From Annona cherimola (lineage: Eukaryota; Streptophyta; Magnoliopsida; Magnoliales; Annonaceae), in assembly GCA_030490835.1 (NCBI GenBank), contig CM059972.1:34327452-34391451 (forward strand): DNA of 64,000 bases. Direction: 5' to 3'. Below, in pieces: positions 58,329 to 64,000 of this stretch (within the stretch, counting starts at the first letter, position 1; every line of letters starts with the position of its first letter). The notes under the pieces are model-generated. The model was given only the letters and a program-made list of their open reading frames with translations, was not told where the DNA came from and ran no database searches. The position numbers were made by a program, and so were the translations under genes.

Positions 58329-59905
58329 TGTGGTGCCCCGAACCGAGCGTCACATAACCTTACTCCAAGATCTTATTGATTGGTAAATGTGAATCAGGAT
58401 TGTTGCCCTGATCACGCGACGGGTTCTTAATTGGATCTTGTCCAAATTTTTTTTCGTTTCTTTATTCATCATTATTTCATTTACAACATAAGCAATGGTA
58501 CACTTGTATGTATCCTTTAAACCATTTCAACATGTTGTTATACATCATAGGTCCTCTTGACCTAATCATGACATTGCCATTCCAAACATACATTCATCCA
58601 TACATATATTCATTCATTCATTAGTTCACCTAGAACATAGAACTTTAAATAAATTCATATACGTCAGCATACCTGAATACTTTCATTCATATCATTCCAC
58701 TCACCATGGCTAATCATTTTAGCCCACATGGTACTATCTCGTACATTTTCTCCATTTCTTAGGCCCTTGACCGCTTGAGTCTCCCAGTACCTATCTAAGG
58801 TTTGGAAAACAAAACATGATTGATAACTCAATAAGCAAACATTTTATCTCTAGGCCTACAGGTAAGCACTTTCCTTTAAAATATTTTCATAAACATCATT
58901 TCTTAAAATCTTTTATAAGCCACGTTTGGGCTTAACAAAGGCAAAACATGTGTGTTTTACCCTTTTTAGGTAACTTCTTTTAGTCTTCTGTGAACATTCA
59001 TAATGTTCCAAGACAATTTTCATAAAACATTCTTTTGCCAAGGGACGTTTTTACGTCCAAAACATTTTTCTCATAAATCATTTTGGCCATGGGACATTTT
59101 ATGTCCCAAAACATCTTAACATAAACCATCTTTGGCAATGAACATTCTCATGTCCAAGAAAAATATTTTTTCCACAAGAATTGTTTGACACTAGACGACC
59201 ATACGTCCTAAAACATTTTCCACATAAGCCTTGTTGGAAACGGACGTTTATACGTCATAAAATATTTTTCACATAAACCTCATTGGAAACGGACGTTTAT
59301 ACGTCCTAAAACATTTTTCACATAAACACTTTGGCAATGGACATTCTTATGTCCAAAATACTTTTCACATAAGCCCTTATGGCGATGGACATTCATATGT
59401 CCAAAAATACTTTTATCACATAAACTCTTTTAGGAACGGACATTCTTATGTCCACACATGTTCCAACATAAAACCCTTTTTGGAAATGGACATTCTCATG
59501 TCCAATCATTCTTTCAGATAAACCTGTTTGGAAACGGACATTCTTATGTCCAAGACAATTTTCTCACATAAACTTTTTTCATAAATCCCATCTTAAGACC
59601 TGTTTATAGCAAATAAGTCGTATAACATTTTCACACAAATCTTTCTTCATAATCCCCATTTTGGGGCTCGTTTATAGAAAACAAGTTATAAATCCTTTTC
59701 ATGAAAACATTTGTATAGAAACCATTTCTTTTCATTCTTGATATTTACACATTTTGTGTAAAACACCCTTCTTTTAGGGTAAGTTGTTCATAATAGCTCA
59801 TAAAATCCTATTTAGGATAACTTTTCGTATAAATATTTTTATATCTTAATCTTTGGGCTTTTGAAAAGCAAAACATATGCAAATGCACTTCTCCCCATCC
59901 ACTAG
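58329..59905 (-). repeat. Long chromovirus-type LTR, first part
   Basis: Begins TGTGGTGCCCCGAACCGAGC, the family terminus. It shares 'ttgattggtaaatgtgaatc' and 'tgatcacgcgacgggttctt' with the other copies but carries about 1 kb not found in the 2860-bp reference, including the minisatellite at 59035-59580. It continues after the solo LTR at 62528 and runs off the window. Together with copy L1 (which ends at 20611), a full LTR of this subfamily may exceed 5 kb; this is an inference from two partial copies. Confidence 0.72.
59035..59580. repeat. About eleven ~48-bp units with GGAC...GTCC dyads
   Basis: Each unit has a small dyad such as ggacgtttatacgtcc or ggacattcttatgtcc, then an 'aaaacatttttcacataaac' arm and 'ctttttggaaa'-like joint. 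Units are 47-53 bp, diverged, and about eleven can be counted. Absent from the shorter LTR copies. Confidence 0.88.
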
Positions 59906-61582
59906 TGATAAGTCTAAAAATTTTCATTTAATTTCATGTTAAATTCGCATAATTAAATATGAAAATGTTAATTAAATACATGTTTTAAGTGGAATTTCAT
60001 GAAAATCATATTTTTAATAGAATATTTAATTTTGCTATAAAATAAGCTATTTTGCAACGTTCTTGAAAATATAAAATTATGACAAAATCCCCTAGAAAAT
60101 TTTAATGTTAAAATATGTATTAGCATATTAATATAATTTAGGAAAAATTATAAAACCATCTAATTTGGAAAATCATAAATAAAATTATAAATATAATCTA
60201 AACTATGGTTATAAAACAAATTGTCAAAACATTTTAAGATAAAAAATAATAATAATAAATAAATTCAAAAAGGGCTAAAAAGAAAAGTAAATTAAAAATC
60301 CCTGCAAGCTTATTAAAATCATTTTGACAAAAATTAAGTATTTAAATCTGTTTTCGTTTTCTGCATGTGCACGGCTACTGCAAACCACCGCCGGAGCACC
60401 ATTTCAAAGCTCCATCTTCTCCCCGAAGACGGCAACCATGGCTGCTTGCCATGCTTGAATTTCTGCAAATCAGTGGCAGCAACAAACCCTTCCACGATCC
60501 AACGTCAACAACTCCCGACATCACCGACGACAAGCCTCGGGCACCATCTGACTGTCGACCGGTCCTACAATCGGCAGCAAGAGGCCCCACGGCCCTTCTC
60601 AGATCCGATCACCTGCATCGTGGATTTGCAGATCGGAGTCGATCAACCGATTGGCAGCAGAAACCCACTAATTCCGGCATAAATCATCCAAGCAGCTAGG
60701 AGACGCTGCCCTGTTCCGGCCCCTTTCATATCCGGCCATGGCAGCCAGGATTCAGCCGTTGATTCCATGATGGAGTGCCTAAAACTCAGCCTCAGAAAAT
60801 TCGGCAGAAAAATCGGCAGCTTTGCCACCATCAATTCGACGGCAACAACACCCATCTCCTTTGACTTCAGCAATTAGCAGCAGCTCTCAAAATTTAGTCG
60901 CACCAGCACCGTTTTTCCCCAAATTCGGCAACCAGCAGCCCTAACCCACCTTCTAATAGTCACCGGCAGCTTCCATCAGAGTGGCATTTTCAGCAGCCGG
61001 TCATAAAACCACGAGCAGAATCCGGCCTGCTTTCTAGCCAAATGAATCTGCAGAATCTCCATAAGCACTGATGACCATCATAAATTCAGCAAAAATCCTA
61101 GCTCCCATTAATTCTGAGCATTCAGCCATGGGCAAATCCAAGCAGTCCCGATCGCTCCCTTGAATCTGACCACAAGCACCATGCCCATTAGCTGCCTTGA
61201 TCGTAGCCATCAAAATAAGCAAACAGGCAGCAGAAACCCATCACCGGCAGCCATGGAAACTCAGCATGGAAAAATCAACCGGCCACAATCCAAATCCATC
61301 TCTAAGAAGCTCTGCGACACCATCTCCGAGCTCGCCTCCAATCTCCTCTTCACCGAACAACAGCATCGGAGACCTGCGCGGCCAAACAGATTTGAAACAA
61401 GGGGCTACCGGTGCTGGAGGATTTGGGCGTTTTGCCTTTTGGAATTTTTTAGTTGCGAACAGATTGGGTGGTGAGCTTGATTGGCCGGGCTGGTAAGTTG
61501 AAAATGGAAAAGGGCAGCTACAGGCGACGAAACGCAAAATCCCACATCGGAAGCCAAATGAAAGGAGGGCCCCTCCCTCAAC

Positions 61583-61590
61583 TATAAAAA
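61583..61590 (+). promoter_or_regulatory. TATA box of the solo LTR
   Basis: TATAAAAA preceded by 'ggcccctccctcaac' and followed after about 25 bp by 'cccaagaaacacc', a plausible transcript start. It would drive plus-strand transcription out of the LTR into the flanking sequence. Confidence 0.65.
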
Positions 61591-61974
61591 GGCTTCCACT
61601 CATCCCAAGAAACACCCCCCATACCCCACACACAACCCCTTGGGTGGGACCCATCTCGTGGGACCCCATAGCAAGTGGGTGGGACCCATTTTGTGGGACC
61701 CGTAGCGAGGAGGTGGGGCCAAGCAATAAAATTTTCTATTACGTGGAGATTTTGCTCTCCATATTCGGGTGATGTAAATTTTATGCTTTGTAGTTATTAC
61801 TTTTTAATTTGTAGTTTTAATTTTTAGATTAGATTTACTGCTTTATTTTATGCTTTGTAATTTTTAGATTAAATTTAATGTAATTCTCTTTCCTGCTTTA
61901 ATAGTTAAATTTCATAGCTTTTATTGCTTTCTTAGAATAGTTTTAATTAAGTTGTTAGCTAATTATAATTTCTT

Positions 61975-62365
61975 TTAGTTTCTTGTCTCCCTTTCTTTTC
62001 TCTCCAATTTCTTCTATTTTCATTTCTTTTCTCTCTTCTCTTTTTCTCTCTCTTTTCTCTCTTCTCTTCTCTTTATCTCTCTTCTTTCTCTCTCTAATTT
62101 CTTCCATTTCTCTCTCTCTCTAACGTCTCTCTCTCCTCTCTCTTAATTTCTTTCCTTCTCTTTCTCTCTCTTCTTTTCTCTTTCTTCTTTCTCTCTCTAA
62201 TTTCTTCTAATTTCTCCTTTCTTCTCTTTCTCTCTTCTCTCTTCTCTCTCTAATTTCTTCTAATTTCTCTTTTCTTTTCTCTCTTCGACGTCTCTCTTCT
62301 TTCTCTCTCTTCTCTCTTCTCTCTTTCTCTTTCTCTCTCTTCTCTATACCCTCTCTTTCTCTTAA
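61975..62365 (+). repeat. CT-rich microsatellite tract in the solo LTR
   Basis: About 390 bp of tctctctttct-type pyrimidine sequence with interspersed 'aatttcttct' words, in the transcribed leader part of the LTR. The minus-strand 68-codon frame here is Arg/Glu/Lys low-complexity read-through. Confidence 0.9.
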
Positions 62366-62527
62366 AAATAATTCAAAACTACATCGCCTCTCTGTGGATT
62401 CGACCCGACTCACCGTTATTCTACACTATCACCCGTATAGTGGTAGCTTTAATGTGTTTCGGTTAATTTTAATTAAACTGGTGATCACAGTGCTCTTAAC
62501 GACAAGCACTTGGTTCGCATCAACTAG

Positions 62528-64000
62528 TGACACTTAATAAGTGATCATGCTACCTTTTGGAAAAGAATCCATCATTAACAGCACGCTAGCTAGGCGGCCA
62601 TTCTTTCATCCTTCTCTCATCTCAGGGAGAGTGCCGCTTGCCTCCCGTCATCCCTTAGCAACTTGATCATATGTAGAGTGGGCCCCGGTCTATCCTCAAC
62701 CATACTCTACGATCGGCCTATTTTTGTTCTGGTACACCATACATCATCATGAATATCATTATGCAAGCATGATTCCTTGAAACTTCACAGACAGCAGTCC
62801 GTGTCTTTTTAAATTATTTTGAGAAAACACATCACAGACCGTAGTCCATGTCAACTTGTAAAGTGAATGGACCCACTTTAAACAAGTTACCATTTGAAAA
62901 CCTAGTTTTAAGATGACCTTCCTTAAATTCTTTTAGAACGTTTTTGAGTAAAATATTTTGATAAACATTTGAGATGTTTGAGGAAACAATCTTTTCTAAA
63001 ATGACTCTTGAAATAAATATTAAAATCATCATCTTAAGGAAACTTCAAAACTTTTAAGTTTTCAAAGATAAACAACGTGTTTCCATTAAAGGACCTTTTG
63101 CTCACGAAGGTTATGCAATTGCATCACTCCCTCTTGTCCACCTTATCATTATATCCTTGTCCACATATTCTTCTTATCATTTTTACATAAAGAGGGGCTT
63201 GCATAGCCTTTTGTATGCTATTTTAGCAACCCGAAATCAAATTCGTTTATGAAATCAATTTGTCGGGTTGGTCATCCTTAAACTCCCTTTTAACAACATC
63301 CATATAAACATTTTTCAAGAAATTTTCACAATATTTCCTTATTTGAAGGAAATCAAAACTTTTCTAACATCATTTCAAACCGATGGACGATGTCCACATC
63401 ATTTCAATGTCATGGCATGGAAACCAATAGTTTTCCATGATTTTTAAATTTACACAACCTTTTTGAAAATAGCATCATGAAGAACTTGCTTACTTGGAAG
63501 CAAATTCTTAAGAAAATCAACATAAAACATTCTTAATCCTGGCAACACTTGCGATAAAACATTTATCTAAAATAGTGTTGCTTGCTTCCCATAAAGCAAT
63601 CCTTGAGGCTTCTTATTAAAGTCATTCTTTTCAAAACCTGTGACCTTTCATTAAAGCCATCGTTTTCAAAACTTAAGCTTACCCATTCGTAAGAAAATTC
63701 ATAAAACATTGACATGAGCATGATCCATCATTTCAATAGATAAGAAGAAATCAATATTTAGAAAGTTCGCTTGCTTACCTGTTTCGCCTTAATCCCATTC
63801 TTCCATACTCGTCTTTTCCTTTGCCTAGATAAATGAAAATAGCATTTCATTTATATGCATGAATTTCAAAGGCTTTCTTTCCTTAGTTTTTCTAACCTAC
63901 ATGAATCCATTTGGATTTTATCTTAAATTTAGGTTAACCCACTTGTCTTTCAAGTCGGGTGTTCATACCTAACAACATACTTGTCTATTCATTTATTCCT
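62528..64000 (-). repeat. Long chromovirus-type LTR, continuation to window end
   Basis: Resumes the LTR interrupted at 59905 ('cacttaataagtgatca' aligns with 'cacttagcaagtgatcaa' at about 40627). It contains the 'gctagctaggcg' block at 62586 and a 'ttcgcttgcttacctg' segment at about 63767 that also occurs near 568 in copy L1. No gene. It continues past the window. Confidence 0.75.

Larger units (their letters stand above)
59906..62522 (+). mobile_element. Solo LTR of an Athila/Tat-like element, TSD ACTAG
   Basis: 2617 bp from TGATAAGTCT to GGTTCGCATCA, flanked by ACTAG at 59901-59905 and 62523-62527. It has an AT-rich first third, a GC-rich middle (60360-61740), a TATA box at 61583-61590, a pyrimidine tract and, near the end, 'ctctgtggattcgacccgac', typical of Athila/Tat-type leaders. 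Open frames at 60365-60699 and 61160-61726 overlap on both strands without domains and are attributed to base composition. Confidence 0.9.

Noticed and set aside
60365..61726. Overlapping 100-160-codon frames on both strands in the GC-rich middle of the solo LTR
   Set aside because: They have no recognisable domain, overlap one another, and are explained by GC-rich composition in an LTR with exact ends and a TSD.
1..64000. tRNA, rRNA or other structural RNA genes
   Set aside because: None was recognised. The only tRNA-related sequences are retrotransposon primer-binding sites at 32719 and 54082. A covariance-model scan would be decisive and could not be run.

Overview
This is a land-plant (angiosperm) nuclear window made almost entirely of nested transposable elements, of the kind found in heterochromatin. 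The evidence is the family mix: a FAR1/MULE-type transposase, Ulp1-like transposon genes with introns, Ty3 chromovirus pol, Athila-type Ty3 pol, and Ty1/copia gag/pol. The background is AT-rich and no host gene is convincing. The species cannot be named from sequence alone.

Region 1 (1-20611). A chromovirus-type LTR is split by a 17.4-kb Mutator-like element (MULE) at 2996-20393. The MULE has matching 26-bp termini (24/26) and a perfect 9-bp target duplication, ATTAACTTA. It carries (a) a plus-strand FAR1/MULE transposase broken by one stop and one frameshift, (b) a plus-strand 14-exon Ulp1 (C48) protease-like gene whose catalytic half is intact but whose N-terminal half is broken, (c) a convergent minus-strand 11-exon gene, paralogous to (b) exon by exon, in which every splice phase closes with no stop but the catalytic His and Cys are replaced, and (d) two noncoding satellite arrays: about 49 copies of a 51-52-bp unit centred on CCCGCGGG, and about 55 copies of a GTTAGATGCT-like 10-mer in six ~235-bp higher-order blocks. 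An intact pseudoprotease beside a decayed active paralog and a decayed transposase is the most interesting thing here.

Region 2 (20612-26943). Decayed minus-strand chromovirus (gag, PR, RT, RH, INT, chromodomain relic) with its polypurine tract and 3' LTR.

Region 3 (26944-36713). Four-deep nest of copia LTRs that all carry dense dyad-symmetric AGTCGACT modules. It includes a solo LTR (TSD AATTC) and a complete, young, pol-less gag element with two 1303-bp LTRs (TSD GAGTC).

Region 4 (36714-48285). Minus-strand Athila-like element: PR, RT, RH and INT, then an extra 3' ORF that is itself split by a 2860-bp solo chromovirus LTR with TSD TGGTC.

Region 5 (48286-58328). LTR fragment, a minus-strand copia pol remnant, a plus-strand copia 5' end abutting it head-to-head, a plus-sense chromovirus LTR, and a chromovirus RNase H-integrase fragment with an internal deletion.

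Region 6 (58329-64000). Long diverged chromovirus LTR with a ~48-bp minisatellite, split by a 2617-bp solo LTR (TSD ACTAG) that contains a GC-rich island and a TATA box. The outer LTR runs off the window.

If anything here works as a system it is the MULE: transposase plus two Ulp1-like proteins plus arrayed short motifs. All other coding capacity is retrotransposon-derived and mostly disabled.
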